NCBI GenBank assembly: GCA_021772985.1
Contig: JAJFKX010000034.1
Coordinates: forward strand, 1 to 64,000
DNA length: 64,000 bases
Direction: 5' to 3'
Source: Gammaproteobacteria bacterium
Lineage (GTDB): Bacteria; Pseudomonadota; Gammaproteobacteria; Xanthomonadales; Wenzhouxiangellaceae
The notes under the pieces are model-generated. The model searched no databases and was not told where the DNA came from. It was given only the letters and a program-made list of their open reading frames with translations. The position numbers were made by a program, and so were the translations under genes. Position 1 is the stretch's first letter. Every line of letters begins with the position of its first letter. Shown here in pieces: positions 17,052 through 26,515 of the stretch.

Positions 17052-17762
17052 ATGTCTCATTTTTCATCCAGTTCGGATTCGGTCATTTTATCCTGTAGCA
17101 ATCTGCAGCACAGTATTACCAGCAGCGATCATAGCCTGTCTATACTTAAGGGTGTTGAGCTGCAACTCAAGGCTGGTGAATCTTTGGCCATTTCCGGCGC
17201 ATCCGGTTCCGGCAAAACCACTTTGCTGGGCTTGCTAGCCGGACTGGACGTAGCCACGGAAGGCGAATTGCACATGTTTGGCCAGTCATTACAAAATATG
17301 GATGAAGAAGGTCGGGCAGCACTGCGGCGCCAGCGGGTTGGTTTTGTATTTCAATCATTTCAATTACTTCCAACCCTGAGCGCACTGGATAATGTATTGC
17401 TGCCGATGCAATTGACCGGTATGACTGACGCCAGAGACAAAAGTTTGAATGCCCTCGATAGTGTAGGACTAAGCAAGCGATTAACGCATTATCCCAGCCA
17501 GTTATCGGGTGGTGAGCAACAACGGGTGGCACTGGCCAGGGCATTTGCCGGTCAGCCAGAGTTGTTATTTGCCGATGAACCGACGGGAAACCTGGATCAC
17601 GCCAATGGCAGGCATATCGCTGATCTGCTGTTTGATATGAATTCCAAACACGGTACAGCTTTATTGCTGGTTTCCCATGACCTGGATATGGCCAACCGCT
17701 GCCAACGCCATATGCACCTGCGTGATGGCCAGCTGCACACAGATATCAAGCAGGCCGCCTGA
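17052..17762 (+). CDS. ybbA: ABC transporter ATP-binding protein, YbbA/LolD-type
   Basis: 236 residues with Walker A ([17 protein letters not shown]), Q-loop (VGFVFQSFQLLPTLSALDNV), signature ([19 protein letters not shown]), Walker B ([13 protein letters not shown]) and H-loop (LLVSHDLDMA). The sequence type is that of the MacB/LolD branch, which pairs with FtsX-like permeases. The next gene overlaps its stop by one base and encodes such a permease, and tesA lies divergently upstream, as in the E. coli tesA-ybbA-ybbP locus. The system probably handles lipid or envelope substrates; substrate unproven. Confidence 0.94.
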   Translation: MSHFSSSSDSVILSCSNLQHSITSSDHSLSILKGVELQLKAGESLAISGASGSGKTTLLGLLAGLDVATEGELHMFGQSLQNMDEEGRAALRRQRVGFVFQSFQLLPTLSALDNVLLPMQLTGMTDARDKSLNALDSVGLSKRLTHYPSQLSGGEQQRVALARAFAGQPELLFADEPTGNLDHANGRHIADLLFDMNSKHGTALLLVSHDLDMANRCQRHMHLRDGQLHTDIKQAA

Positions 17763-20236
17763 TGTTATCACTGAGTTTACGGCAAACCTGGCACGAGTGG
17801 AAAGCCGGGCCATTGGCTGCGATATTCTGGGCGTTAACCATCACCCTGGCTGCTTTAACTGCAGTGAATGTCACCAGTGACCGCGCACAACGCACTTTGG
17901 CTGTCAAAGCAGGTGAGTTACTGGCTGCTGATCTGGTCGTCACCGGCCGGGAACGGATTACCCAAGATATCCGGCAATCAGCCGAAACTCTGGGACTATC
18001 AACAGCTGAAACCGTCAGCTTCCCCAGTGTTGTGTTCGCCGGCGACAATTCGCTGCTGGTTGCCGCCAAAGCGGTTACCAACGGTTACCCATTGCGCGGG
18101 CAATTGGAAATCAGCGACATCGCATATGCTCCAGGCACCACCACAGACCAACTTCCGGCCACAGGAGAAGTCTGGGTGGAGTCACGTCTGTTGACCGATC
18201 TAGAACTTAGCACCGGTGATTTGCTGGCAGTCGGCAGCAACAATTATCTGATCAGTAAGGTGCTCAGCTATGAACCGGATCGGGCCGGTGGCTTTGCCGG
18301 ATTATCACCACGTTTGTTATTGCGTGTCGCAGATGCCGAAAGGGCCGGCTTGCTGCGCAGTCAATCACGGGCCAGCTGGCAGTTACTGGTAGCCGGTGCG
18401 CCAATAATTGTGGACCGGTTTCAGGAAGCCATCAAGGCGCAGCCCGGCATCCGGATAACCACGCCTGAACAAGCTCAGGCACAATCCAATAATGCGCTGC
18501 AACAGGCCACCCAGTTTTTAAGTCTGGCGGCACTGTGCGCGGTATTACTGGGTGCAGCCGGTATGTTGCAGGCAGGCAGGCGTTATGCCCTGGCACAACA
18601 ACAACCTGTCGCATTACTGCGCTGTTTCGGTGTGTCCTGGTCAGAAATCTTACGCTTAAAACTGTGGCAGCTGCTGTGGCTGATGCTATCAGCCTGCAGT
18701 TTGGGGGTGTTGCTGGGTTTGTTGGCACAGCAATTGCTGGCACAACAATTGGCCTCGATCTTGTCCAATCAGCTGCCTGGCCTGGCCTGGCAGCCTATTA
18801 TGGAAACCGTGGCTATTGGTACATTATTGCTTGGCACATTGTGTCTACCCCGGCTGCTGCAGCTGCGTCGACAAGCCAGCCTGGCTATTTTGAATGAAGT
18901 GGCCATCGCTACCGATCAACATTGGCTGATCACCTATCTGCCAGCGTTTGTGTGCCTGCTGGCCGTAAGCGCGTGGCAACTGGGTAATTTGCGCCTGGCC
19001 ATGATTGTGTTGACAGGCATTCTGATTCTGGTCGCCAGCTTGCTACTGGTCGTTAAACTGGTGCTTTGGTCAATCAAACACCTGCACAGAATCAGCGCGC
19101 CTGAACTCAGGCTGGCTCTGTCCGGACTACAACGCCACCAGCAAGCCAATACCCTGCATATGACAGCACTGGGCTTAGCTCTTATCGCATTACTGGTACT
19201 GGGTTGGGTTCGTAATGACATGATCACACAATGGCAAACCAGCCTGGCACCAGATACACCCAACCGTTTTCTAATCAATATACAACCTGAACAACAACAA
19301 CCTTTACAGCAATTATTGCAAACGGCGGGAACCGAGCAATTGGAATTTGGGCCGATGGCGGTTGCCAGAATTACCCATATCAATGGAAAGCCGGCCGCAG
19401 ACTGGCGCCCTGATGCGAACCCACCTGGGCGCCGCGATGGGACTGTTAACCTATCCTGGCGAAACGACCTGCCCACATCAAATACCATCACAGCTGGCCA
19501 ATGGTTCGATTCCAGCAACGAAGCAGTGCAGATATCTTTGTCTTCGAACTGGGCCGAGGCATTGCAGTTGATCCCTGGGCACACGCTCACCTTTCAGTCT
19601 GGCGAACAGCAAATCCAGGGAACCATCACCAGCCTGCGTGATGTTGAATGGGATTCTTTTAATATTAATTTCTTTATTCTGCTGAACCCGGAAGCAGCAG
19701 CCGATCTGGGCTTTCAATGGATCGCCAGTTTTTACCTGTCCGATAGCAACACCGGTTTGTTACGGGAAATAACCAGGCAATATCCTAATATCACCATTTT
19801 TGATGCCCAGGCACTGATCAAGCAGGTTGGCGAATTACTCGGAAAATTGATTCGCGCATTGGAAATTGTGTTTCTGTTTACCCTCGCGGCTGCACTGGTG
19901 GTGCTGGTCAACGCGGTCCAATCCGGACTGTCCGAGCGACAACGGGAAACAGCTGTTTTACGTTGTCTGGGGGTTAAAAAATCCACTTTGCAACGTGCCT
20001 GGTGGCTGGAAAACATATTATTGGGTGGTCTGACTGGTTTGCTCGCGGTTATCGTAGCCGCTGGTTGTACCTGGTGGATCAGTCGTGATGTGCTTGATGT
20101 TAACTGGCAGTTACAGCCTTGGCTAGTCGCCGGTGGACTGTTGGTTGGATTGGTTTTTCTACCCTTGACGACCTGGCTGGTCAGCAGGCGCAGTTTGAAC
20201 ATGCCGCCATTGGCTGCCATCAGAAACAGTATCTGA
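17762..20236 (+). CDS. ybbP: FtsX-like ABC permease, YbbP type
   Basis: 824 residues, with an N-terminal membrane helix (about 20-40), a large periplasmic MacB-like core domain, clusters of helices around residues 255-470 and a second periplasmic domain. A final three-helix FtsX domain (about 695-824) has the characteristic SERQRETAVLRCLGVKKS segment. The duplicated architecture matches YbbP. It is translationally coupled to ybbA by a one-base overlap of stop and start. A 16-bp inverted repeat lies about 80 bases downstream. It likely moves hydrophobic molecules across or out of the inner membrane; substrate unknown. Confidence 0.92.
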   Translation: MLSLSLRQTWHEWKAGPLAAIFWALTITLAALTAVNVTSDRAQRTLAVKAGELLAADLVVTGRERITQDIRQSAETLGLSTAETVSFPSVVFAGDNSLLVAAKAVTNGYPLRGQLEISDIAYAPGTTTDQLPATGEVWVESRLLTDLELSTGDLLAVGSNNYLISKVLSYEPDRAGGFAGLSPRLLLRVADAERAGLLRSQSRASWQLLVAGAPIIVDRFQEAIKAQPGIRITTPEQAQAQSNNALQQATQFLSLAALCAVLLGAAGMLQAGRRYALAQQQPVALLRCFGVSWSEILRLKLWQLLWLMLSACSLGVLLGLLAQQLLAQQLASILSNQLPGLAWQPIMETVAIGTLLLGTLCLPRLLQLRRQASLAILNEVAIATDQHWLITYLPAFVCLLAVSAWQLGNLRLAMIVLTGILILVASLLLVVKLVLWSIKHLHRISAPELRLALSGLQRHQQANTLHMTALGLALIALLVLGWVRNDMITQWQTSLAPDTPNRFLINIQPEQQQPLQQLLQTAGTEQLEFGPMAVARITHINGKPAADWRPDANPPGRRDGTVNLSWRNDLPTSNTITAGQWFDSSNEAVQISLSSNWAEALQLIPGHTLTFQSGEQQIQGTITSLRDVEWDSFNINFFILLNPEAAADLGFQWIASFYLSDSNTGLLREITRQYPNITIFDAQALIKQVGELLGKLIRALEIVFLFTLAAALVVLVNAVQSGLSERQRETAVLRCLGVKKSTLQRAWWLENILLGGLTGLLAVIVAAGCTWWISRDVLDVNWQLQPWLVAGGLLVGLVFLPLTTWLVSRRSLNMPPLAAIRNSI

Positions 20237-20314
20237 AGCGTATTTTTAGCCATTTACCATGACTCATATTGCTTGCAATTCAGACAGCTCAAACCTTATA
20301 AATTTGCTGGTTAA

Positions 20315-20354
20315 TTATCGGCATAATTTAGTGGTTATTAAATTATGCCGATAA
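20315..20354. repeat. Perfect 16-bp inverted repeat
   Basis: Arms TTATCGGCATAATTTA (20315-20330) and TAAATTATGCCGATAA (20339-20354) flank an eight-base centre. It may be the ybbP terminator or a protein-binding site; it is longer and more AT-rich than the other hairpins of the window. Confidence 0.7.
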
Positions 20355-20579
20355 CTGTGCATAAATATTCATTCAAACCTTCACACTAACCTCACAAATT
20401 CTTTACAAGCTATTAACTGCAAGGGGTGTAGCCTGTTCTTGAGCTCGCTGGTTGCTCATCAAAGGGATTGAACATGCACATGGACGTGCCTTGAATACGA
20501 AGTAATATTTTTGTTGTTTATTAACCCGAATATTATCAGCAGATATTAGCCATTAATAACGGCACTATCGATGACCCTG

Positions 20580-20607
20580 AAAAAGAAACCCGGCTTGGCC
20601 GGGTTTC
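20580..20607 (-). terminator. Intrinsic terminator of the PspB-like gene
   Basis: On the minus strand GAAACCCGGC pairs with GCCGGGTTTC over a three-base loop and runs into five Ts (20584-20580). It begins 33 bases past the stop of the gene at 20641. Confidence 0.85.
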
Positions 20608-20640
20608 TCACTAGTTCGCTAACGGAGAAACCAACCTTAG

Positions 20641-20937
20641 CTAGCGACTATTTCTTAACTCTTCATCGAACTGATAACGACGATCGGTCACAATTGCTTC
20701 CAGAATTTCGACACGCTTCTTCAGCTCATTAATTTCCCTGTCTTTGGCGTTAACCTTGTGTTCTGCACCACCGGAGTGTTGTTTCTTATTGTCTTCACCC
20801 CACATGAAATCCCACCAGTTTTGACCTGGTTCACCGCTATTCCACTCAGGAGTAAAACGTTTCTGGATCGCATGCATCACGATGCACAAGCCCCAAACTG
20901 CAAATCCGAACAATACCCAGCCGAATGCACTAAACAT
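20641..20937 (-). CDS. Small membrane protein with C-terminal coiled coil, PspB-like
   Basis: 98 residues when started at the ATG at 20937, which has AAGGAGA seven bases upstream; the longer frame to 20961 is less likely. One N-terminal membrane helix (MFSAFGWVLFGFAVWGLCIVM) is followed by a Trp-rich cytoplasmic linker. A heptad-patterned tail (INELKKRVEILEAIVTD) resembles the C terminus of phage shock proteins PspB/PspC. No pspA or pspC is nearby, so the role is uncertain: it may be a stress-linked inner membrane adaptor or simply share the coiled coil. It ends in a strong terminator and is divergent from the M14 peptidase. Confidence 0.7.
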   Translation of the reverse strand: MFSAFGWVLFGFAVWGLCIVMHAIQKRFTPEWNSGEPGQNWWDFMWGEDNKKQHSGGAEHKVNAKDREINELKKRVEILEAIVTDRRYQFDEELRNSR

Positions 20938-21066
20938 GGTTATTTCTCCTTCCAGCCACAAACCTCAGTATGTTTACGATACCCAGTGGCTATCAACAGA
21001 TACAGTGCAGGAAGTCATGGAGGTCCATTTGTTATAGTGCGTAAGCTATTTTTCAGGAAAACCATC

Positions 21067-23769
21067 ATGCGCTTGTTCTTTACTCTGACCGTTGCCATTA
21101 GCTGCTGTTGCTTCAACCTTTCTGCGCAGGATCAGAACTTCGATCTGTCACCGTTATGGCCAGGTACTGAATATCGTTCGGAAACCCCCAGCTATCACGA
21201 TGTACTCGGCTATCAACCAGGTCAACGGATTAGTTCGCATGCTCAGATTCGGCAATATTTTGATGCCCTGGCAGCGGCACACCCAGATCAGGTTCAACTG
21301 TTTCCGTATGCCAACTCCTGGGAAGGCCGGGAGCTGTTTTATGCCGTGATCGGCAACCCGGATAACATTGCCAGTCTGGATTCAGTCAAAACAAACATCC
21401 AGCAGCTTGCCGACCCACGAGTTACCTCGGCAGCTCAGGCCAACGATTTAATCACCCAACTACCAGCTACAGTATGGTTATCGTATGCCGTACATGGCAA
21501 TGAAATTTCCTCTTCTGATGCGGCCATGTTCACTGCTTATCACCTATTGGCTGCCGATAACAACGCTATGGTCGATGGGATCTTGGCCAATACCCTGGTA
21601 TTTATCGACCCGTTGCAAAACCCCGATGGCCGTGACCGATTTGTTAACGGTTTTCGTCAAGCCAGGGGCTTGCTAGCAGACACCAGCCGGTTTGCAGTTG
21701 AACATGATGAAGCCTGGCCATCAGGTCGGGTTAATCATTATTTATTCGATTTGAACCGTGACTGGCTGGCCTTGACCCAACCGGAAACTCAGGGGCGGGT
21801 CGCAGCGATTCAACAGTGGTACCCGCTGGCTTTTGTCGATGCACATGAGATGGGCTCGGATGCGACCTATTTCTTTGCTCCAGAAGCAATTCCGTACAAC
21901 CCGCACCTGGCACAGGATCAACGCGATAACCTGGTACTGTTTGGTCGGAACAATGCCAAATGGTTTGATCAATACGGTTTTGATTACTTCACCCGGGATG
22001 TATTTGATGCCTTTTATCCAGGCTATGGTGCCAGTTGGCCATCTTATTACGGCGGTATCGCCATGACTTATGAACAGGCCTCACCGCGTGGTTTGGTGGT
22101 ACGTCGTTCCGATGGCAGTCTGTTAACTTACCGGGATGCGGTAAGACACCATTTTGTCAGTTCTATTTCCACTGCAGAAACAGTCAGTAATAACCGCCAG
22201 AAACTGTTGCAGGATTTTTATGCTTATCGCAGCAGTGCTATTGCGGAAGGCAGCAGTGGTAATTTGCGCAGTTTTATCATTCCTGCACAGGCTGATCAGG
22301 GCGGCGCAAATCATTTAGGGCGCTTAATGACTCAGCATGGCGCTGAAGTATGGCGCAGCAGCAATGGTTTTTCTGCCTGTGGCAATGACTATCCAGCCGG
22401 TTCGATGGTCCTCCCGCTGGCACAACCAGCCAAGCGACTGTTGCGTACCATGCTGGATAAACAAGTAGACATTGACCCCAGTTACATTAATGAACAACAA
22501 CGGCGGCTGGATAAAGGCTTGAATCATCAGATTTATGACGTAACCGCCTGGTCACTGCCATTGATGTTCAATATCCAGGTAGATGAATGCAGGCAAACTG
22601 TAGCCACCGGCAATATGCAACGGCTCGGTACAGAATCGGACTTCGCTATCAGGCAACCAGCTGCAGCTCAACTAGCTTATGTAATCCCCGGTGCTGATCG
22701 CAGAATTGCAGCCGCGCTCAGCAGCATGTTCCGGGCAGGCGTGAACATGAAATCCAGTCATCAGCCATTTACGCATGCCGGTCGAGCATACCCCTCAGGC
22801 AGTCTGATCATACCCCTCAATGGCAACCCGGATAATCTTCATCAGATGATGCTGGATCTGCAAACTGAATTGGATGGAATCGAAATAGTCGCATTTGATC
22901 ACAGCTGGATTACTGATGGCCCCAGCTTTGGCAGTTTCCAGACAGCCAGCTTAATAGCACCCAAAGTCGCGCTGGCCTGGGATGCTCCAACCGACGTCTA
23001 TTCGCCAGGCGCGGCAAAATTTATTATTGAAGCTCAATTCGGCTACCCGGTAACATCAATCCGGGTGGATAACCTTGCCCGCGCACAGCTGGATGATTTT
23101 GACGTTCTGATTCTGCCTGACAGCAGCCGGTTTTTTGGTGGTTATGCAGCTGGCTTTAATGACTCAGCACTGAGTGCTATCAAGGGCTGGATTGAACGTG
23201 GTGGTGTATTGGTAACATTGGCTGATGCCACCTCCTGGGCTGCCGATAAAGATGTTGATTTATTGGCTATCCGCCGTGAAAACCAGGTGCGTGATGAAGA
23301 TGCCGAAGAGGCTACCGATTTATCGGCTAATTCACTCCCAGGCCGGGTCATTGAACAGGATAGTCAATACCAACAGATCCTTTTCCCTGAGAGCCAGCCA
23401 CCACTGAATAACCCTGGCGTTTTGGTTAAAGCGGTGGTTGATCCTGATCATTGGTTATCAGCTGGGGTGGCTCCAGAATTAAATGTATTGGTTCGTGGAC
23501 AACGCATTTTTAGCCCCATGCCACAAAATACCGGTACCAATGTGGCCCGCTTTACCAACGCTGATGAGCTATTACAAAGTGGTTATCTATGGCCGGATAT
23601 CCTGCCGCAACTTGCTTACAAACCATTTGTTGTAGTGCAATCACGGGGACGCGGCATGGTCATAGGATTTACTGAAGATCCAACCGTTAGAGCCTATTTG
23701 AATGGTTTGAATGCGATCTTTATGAACGCGGTATTGAGGGCTCCGTCCTATAGTGGAAAACTGCGCTAA
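21067..23769 (+). CDS. Secreted M14-family zinc carboxypeptidase, large type
   Basis: The frame is open from 20758, but the start is placed at 21067 because a signal peptide then begins the protein (MRLFFTLTVAISCCCFNLSAQ), giving 900 residues. The M14 domain covers about residues 40-380: zinc ligands in YAVHGNEISSSDAAM near residue 143, LQNPDGRDRF, LNRDWLALTQPET, and VDAHEMGSDATYFF. The C-terminal half (from about 630) has a flavodoxin-like/glutamine-amidotransferase-like region (DVLILPDSSRFFGG, WIERGGVLVTLADATSW), common in this large subgroup. It probably releases C-terminal residues or trims cell-wall peptides outside the cytoplasm. It stands alone, with a long hairpin downstream. Confidence 0.88.
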   Translation: MRLFFTLTVAISCCCFNLSAQDQNFDLSPLWPGTEYRSETPSYHDVLGYQPGQRISSHAQIRQYFDALAAAHPDQVQLFPYANSWEGRELFYAVIGNPDNIASLDSVKTNIQQLADPRVTSAAQANDLITQLPATVWLSYAVHGNEISSSDAAMFTAYHLLAADNNAMVDGILANTLVFIDPLQNPDGRDRFVNGFRQARGLLADTSRFAVEHDEAWPSGRVNHYLFDLNRDWLALTQPETQGRVAAIQQWYPLAFVDAHEMGSDATYFFAPEAIPYNPHLAQDQRDNLVLFGRNNAKWFDQYGFDYFTRDVFDAFYPGYGASWPSYYGGIAMTYEQASPRGLVVRRSDGSLLTYRDAVRHHFVSSISTAETVSNNRQKLLQDFYAYRSSAIAEGSSGNLRSFIIPAQADQGGANHLGRLMTQHGAEVWRSSNGFSACGNDYPAGSMVLPLAQPAKRLLRTMLDKQVDIDPSYINEQQRRLDKGLNHQIYDVTAWSLPLMFNIQVDECRQTVATGNMQRLGTESDFAIRQPAAAQLAYVIPGADRRIAAALSSMFRAGVNMKSSHQPFTHAGRAYPSGSLIIPLNGNPDNLHQMMLDLQTELDGIEIVAFDHSWITDGPSFGSFQTASLIAPKVALAWDAPTDVYSPGAAKFIIEAQFGYPVTSIRVDNLARAQLDDFDVLILPDSSRFFGGYAAGFNDSALSAIKGWIERGGVLVTLADATSWAADKDVDLLAIRRENQVRDEDAEEATDLSANSLPGRVIEQDSQYQQILFPESQPPLNNPGVLVKAVVDPDHWLSAGVAPELNVLVRGQRIFSPMPQNTGTNVARFTNADELLQSGYLWPDILPQLAYKPFVVVQSRGRGMVIGFTEDPTVRAYLNGLNAIFMNAVLRAPSYSGKLR

Positions 23770-23831
23770 AATTGCAGTCTTGCCACTTAATTACCGATTA
23801 CAGTCGCACACTTGATGGTACACAACTAACA

Positions 23832-23871
23832 CGGGTTAATACGCTGCCGCAGGGCATGGCGTATTAACCCG
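23832..23871. terminator. Long hairpin between convergent genes
   Basis: Outer arms of 13 bp (CGGGTTAATACGC and GCGTATTAACCCG) enclose an inner TGCC/GGCA stem. It sits between the M14 peptidase stop and the methyltransferase-like gene stop and could serve both strands. No T tract is seen. Confidence 0.65.
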
Positions 23872-23882
23872 GTTGATTCAGA

Positions 23883-24707
23883 CTATTTCCTGAATAACAG
23901 CGTCATCCGGTCGCTTTCCCCAATCTTCAGGTATTTTTCACGATCCTGATCTTCCAACTCGAGGCTTGGCGGCAACGTCCACACGCCTTCCGGATGATCA
24001 TGATCATCTGCTGGGTTGGCATTAACTTCCGAGCTGGACACCAACTGGAAACCAGCAGCTTCAACCAGTGCCTGTACGGTAGCTTGAGGCACATATCCAT
24101 CAGGCACTGTTTGTTCTGCATCTGAACCGTCAGCTGCTCGATGCTGGACAATGCCTAACCAGCCACCCGGCTTGATCACTGCATGGAAATCCGCCAATAC
24201 ATCATCGACAATTCCATCACCTATCCAGCCATGCATATTCCGAAAAGTCAGTACCATATCGACCGACCCGTCCGCACCTAGCCCCTGGCTTTCAGGGTCT
24301 GAATACCTGGTTACTTTCACCCGGTCATAATTCGCAGGATCTGCTGCAAACTTTTCCATCAGTTGCTGATGCAAACGATAGCGATATTCCGGCTGATCGG
24401 GAATCTCGGTGTCATAACTGGCCACAATCAGGCTACCATTGTCGCGCATCACCGGCGCCAATACCTCTGTATACCAACCGCCACCGGGCCAAATTTCCAT
24501 CACCGTCATACTTTCCTGCAAACCGAGTGCTGTCAAGGTGCCAACCGGATGGCGATAACGATTGCGCGCCTGGTTGGATTCACTGCGATGTTCACCCAGC
24601 ATAGCGGCTTCTACTTTTTCAGCCATAGATGGGGCCAATTGCTGTTGCGCCAGCAACCCGTTACCCAAGCATAAGCCCAGAATCATTGCACAGATCGATC
24701 GAATCAT
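23883..24707 (-). CDS. Exported methyltransferase-like protein (COG4798-like), paralog 2
   Basis: 274 residues with a signal peptide (MIRSICAMILGLCLGNGLLAQ) and no lipobox, so probably soluble in the periplasm or secreted. GGAG six bases before the ATG supports the start. The fold landmarks are MTVMEIWPGGGWYTEVLAP (motif I region), VDMVLTFRNMHGW, IKPGGWLGIVQHRA, and the ending DRMTLLFRK. These match the proteins at 8886 and 29815 almost position for position and, more loosely, 63040. Shared features also include an N-terminal block (EHRSESNQARNRYRHPVGTL) preceding motif I. The substrate and the source of any SAM are unknown. Confidence 0.82.
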   Translation of the reverse strand: MIRSICAMILGLCLGNGLLAQQQLAPSMAEKVEAAMLGEHRSESNQARNRYRHPVGTLTALGLQESMTVMEIWPGGGWYTEVLAPVMRDNGSLIVASYDTEIPDQPEYRYRLHQQLMEKFAADPANYDRVKVTRYSDPESQGLGADGSVDMVLTFRNMHGWIGDGIVDDVLADFHAVIKPGGWLGIVQHRAADGSDAEQTVPDGYVPQATVQALVEAAGFQLVSSSEVNANPADDHDHPEGVWTLPPSLELEDQDREKYLKIGESDRMTLLFRK

Positions 24708-24782
24708 TTTCTACTCCAATGCGAAGCCCTTCGGGCCAATTATTTAATCCACTGAGATTAATCGAAACCTGGCATAGCATAC

Positions 24783-24809
24783 AAAAAAGCCCGGCAAGAT
24801 ACCGGGCTT
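24783..24809 (-). terminator. Intrinsic terminator of the gene at 24829
   Basis: On the minus strand AAGCCCGG pairs with CCGGGCTT and is followed by a run of six Ts. It starts 20 bases past the stop codon and separates the small membrane protein gene from the methyltransferase-like gene downstream. Confidence 0.88.
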
Positions 24810-24828
24810 TGTTGAACATTTTTAAAGG

Positions 24829-25281
24829 TCAAGCTTGTGGTGACAGCTTTTCAGAAGCCCACCCCAATGCCGCCCCACCCAGCACATACATCAACAGACC
24901 TTCAACCGCCCACCAGATCCAGATAGTTTCAGGCAGGTTAAATACACCCGACCAGCCAGCGCTCAAACAAGCACTAAACAGCCAAACCATAAAACCGAAT
25001 TTGGCGCCTTTGACCCAACCATCACCATTAAACGCATGCCTTATCCAGGCATAAATCGCTGCCATGATAAAAGTGGTAACCAGGCCAACAGCAATCCAAC
25101 GCGGCATTAAAGCTGCCATATCCGGTGGAACCTGATTCAATTCAGGACGCCAATAACCGGCATTTTGGATATACAAATCAGCCAGTACACCATCGTGAAT
25201 CAATGGCCCTGTACCAAAACTCACTATCCATAGCACTGCGTAAAATGCTAATCCTCCGATAAAGATTATTTTCCAATTCAT
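24829..25281 (-). CDS. Four-helix inner membrane protein of unknown function
   Basis: 150 residues from the ATG at 25281, which has GGGAGA seven bases upstream; the frame extends to 25314. Hydrophobic segments lie near residues 3-22, 62-82, 92-112 and 118-140, with a Trp-rich loop (WSGVFNLPETIWIWWAVEG). The layout is reminiscent of small DUF1761-like integral membrane proteins, but I cannot assign a family with confidence. It is a single-gene unit with its own strong terminator. Confidence 0.7.
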   Translation of the reverse strand: MNWKIIFIGGLAFYAVLWIVSFGTGPLIHDGVLADLYIQNAGYWRPELNQVPPDMAALMPRWIAVGLVTTFIMAAIYAWIRHAFNGDGWVKGAKFGFMVWLFSACLSAGWSGVFNLPETIWIWWAVEGLLMYVLGGAALGWASEKLSPQA

Positions 25282-25396
25282 ATGAAATTCTCCCGGATTT
25301 ATATATTTATCCACTATTAGTGGTGTGCCGAGTATAAAAGAGTTTGAATTAAGCTGTCGAGCTAACTGAACCAGGCATTATCATGTTGAAAGAGTA

Positions 25397-26515
25397 CTAG
25401 TAACCCGTCAACTCCACGTAACCCAGACCACCGATAGGCTGATTGTCCAGTTTGCCCGTAACTTTCATCGCGCCTTCCCAATAAGTTAGCCTGCTGTTCC
25501 ATAGTTGATTGGGTATTATTGCTTCGATCTGTAATTGCAAATCCATACTGTCAATGCTGACTTCCCAGGCGATCGGATAGCGGCTATCAGTGTCCGAACT
25601 GCGCCAAAACCTGGTGGGTTCAAGTTGCACGTCGTCAACACCCAAACGTGTTGTTCTACCTTCCGCATCCACCCACACACCGGCACTGGCGGTATCTATA
25701 CTGCCGTCTTCCAGGCGCAAACGATAAAACATCAATTCATGCTGGTTATCCAATTGCAAGGCAAACCAATCCCATCCAGTCTGACGTGCATGCAAAGCAC
25801 TGGTGCTCCATTCGCGATCAAACCAACTGGAACCGCGCACCTCAAATTGCTCCTCATTCAGCTTTAGTTTTCCATTTGTGGTCAACCTGGTTTGGCTGTA
25901 ATAGTAGGAAGCATTCATTGGGTCGTTTGCGCTTTTTTTGCTCCAACCCTGATCGCCCTGCAATACCAATGGTTTATCCGGCAGCAAATCCAATTCCAAT
26001 TCAAACTCATCAGCCACAACCCGAAGTTGATAGGGTCGGGCTCCATCAGCTGGATCGGCAGCAGCCTGATAAAGCCGCCAGCCCTGCACTTGCACGTCAA
26101 GCCGCTGCAACGCCGCTTGGCTGATACCACTAAGTTCACGGGTGAATTGTTCACTGGTATAAAACTCACCATTTTCGAGATCGCTTAACGCTACTTGTGC
26201 CAACCAGACTGCATCTGACTCCCATGCTTGTTCAGCATCTTCAGCAGGATCGACAACAAAGCGAAAAAAGGTCAGCTGATAACCAAATTGGCGCTTTCCA
26301 GAAAACAGGTGGCCAGTGACATACCACCATTCACTGCGGAAGCCGGGGTGCACCCCATGATCATCCGGAAATACAAACCGGCGTGGACGGTCAGCACCAA
26401 CAAACCCTTCGCCAGCTGGTGAAGTCAGCAACTCAATACCTGACCGATTGTTACGCTCAGTAGCCGGTCTGCAGGCAACCAGTATCAACAACCCGATTGC
26501 CAGTAACCACCTCAT
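25397..26515 (-). CDS. AttH/CrtC-like lipocalin-fold lipoprotein
   Basis: Start placed at the ATG at 26515, overlapping the permease stop by four bases (ATGA). The 372-residue protein then opens with a lipoprotein signal, MRWLLAIGLLILVAC. FPDDHGVHPGFRSEWWYVTGHL is the signature of the AttH/CrtC/Svf1 'predicted secreted hydrolase' family, which folds as two lipocalin-like barrels; GSSWFDREWSTSAL and DWFALQLDNQHELMFYRLR continue it. In AttEFGH-type loci this gene accompanies an FtsX-like ABC transporter, exactly as here. The lipoprotein probably binds or modifies a hydrophobic molecule handled by the transporter. The family name 'hydrolase' is weakly supported. Confidence 0.88.
   Translation of the reverse strand: MRWLLAIGLLILVACRPATERNNRSGIELLTSPAGEGFVGADRPRRFVFPDDHGVHPGFRSEWWYVTGHLFSGKRQFGYQLTFFRFVVDPAEDAEQAWESDAVWLAQVALSDLENGEFYTSEQFTRELSGISQAALQRLDVQVQGWRLYQAAADPADGARPYQLRVVADEFELELDLLPDKPLVLQGDQGWSKKSANDPMNASYYYSQTRLTTNGKLKLNEEQFEVRGSSWFDREWSTSALHARQTGWDWFALQLDNQHELMFYRLRLEDGSIDTASAGVWVDAEGRTTRLGVDDVQLEPTRFWRSSDTDSRYPIAWEVSIDSMDLQLQIEAIIPNQLWNSRLTYWEGAMKVTGKLDNQPIGGLGYVELTGY

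Larger units (their letters stand above)
20237..20640. other. Intergenic region with two hairpins
   Basis: About 400 bases between ybbP and a convergent minus-strand gene. It holds the long inverted repeat at 20315-20354 and a strong minus-strand terminator at 20580-20607. A six-codon reading frame near 20474 with an AAAGGG upstream is too short to call. Nothing else is recognised. Confidence 0.6.

Noticed and set aside
18934-19590. 218-codon minus-strand open frame inside ybbP
   Set aside because: Cys/Arg/Ser-rich translation with no motif; a shadow of the permease coding sequence.
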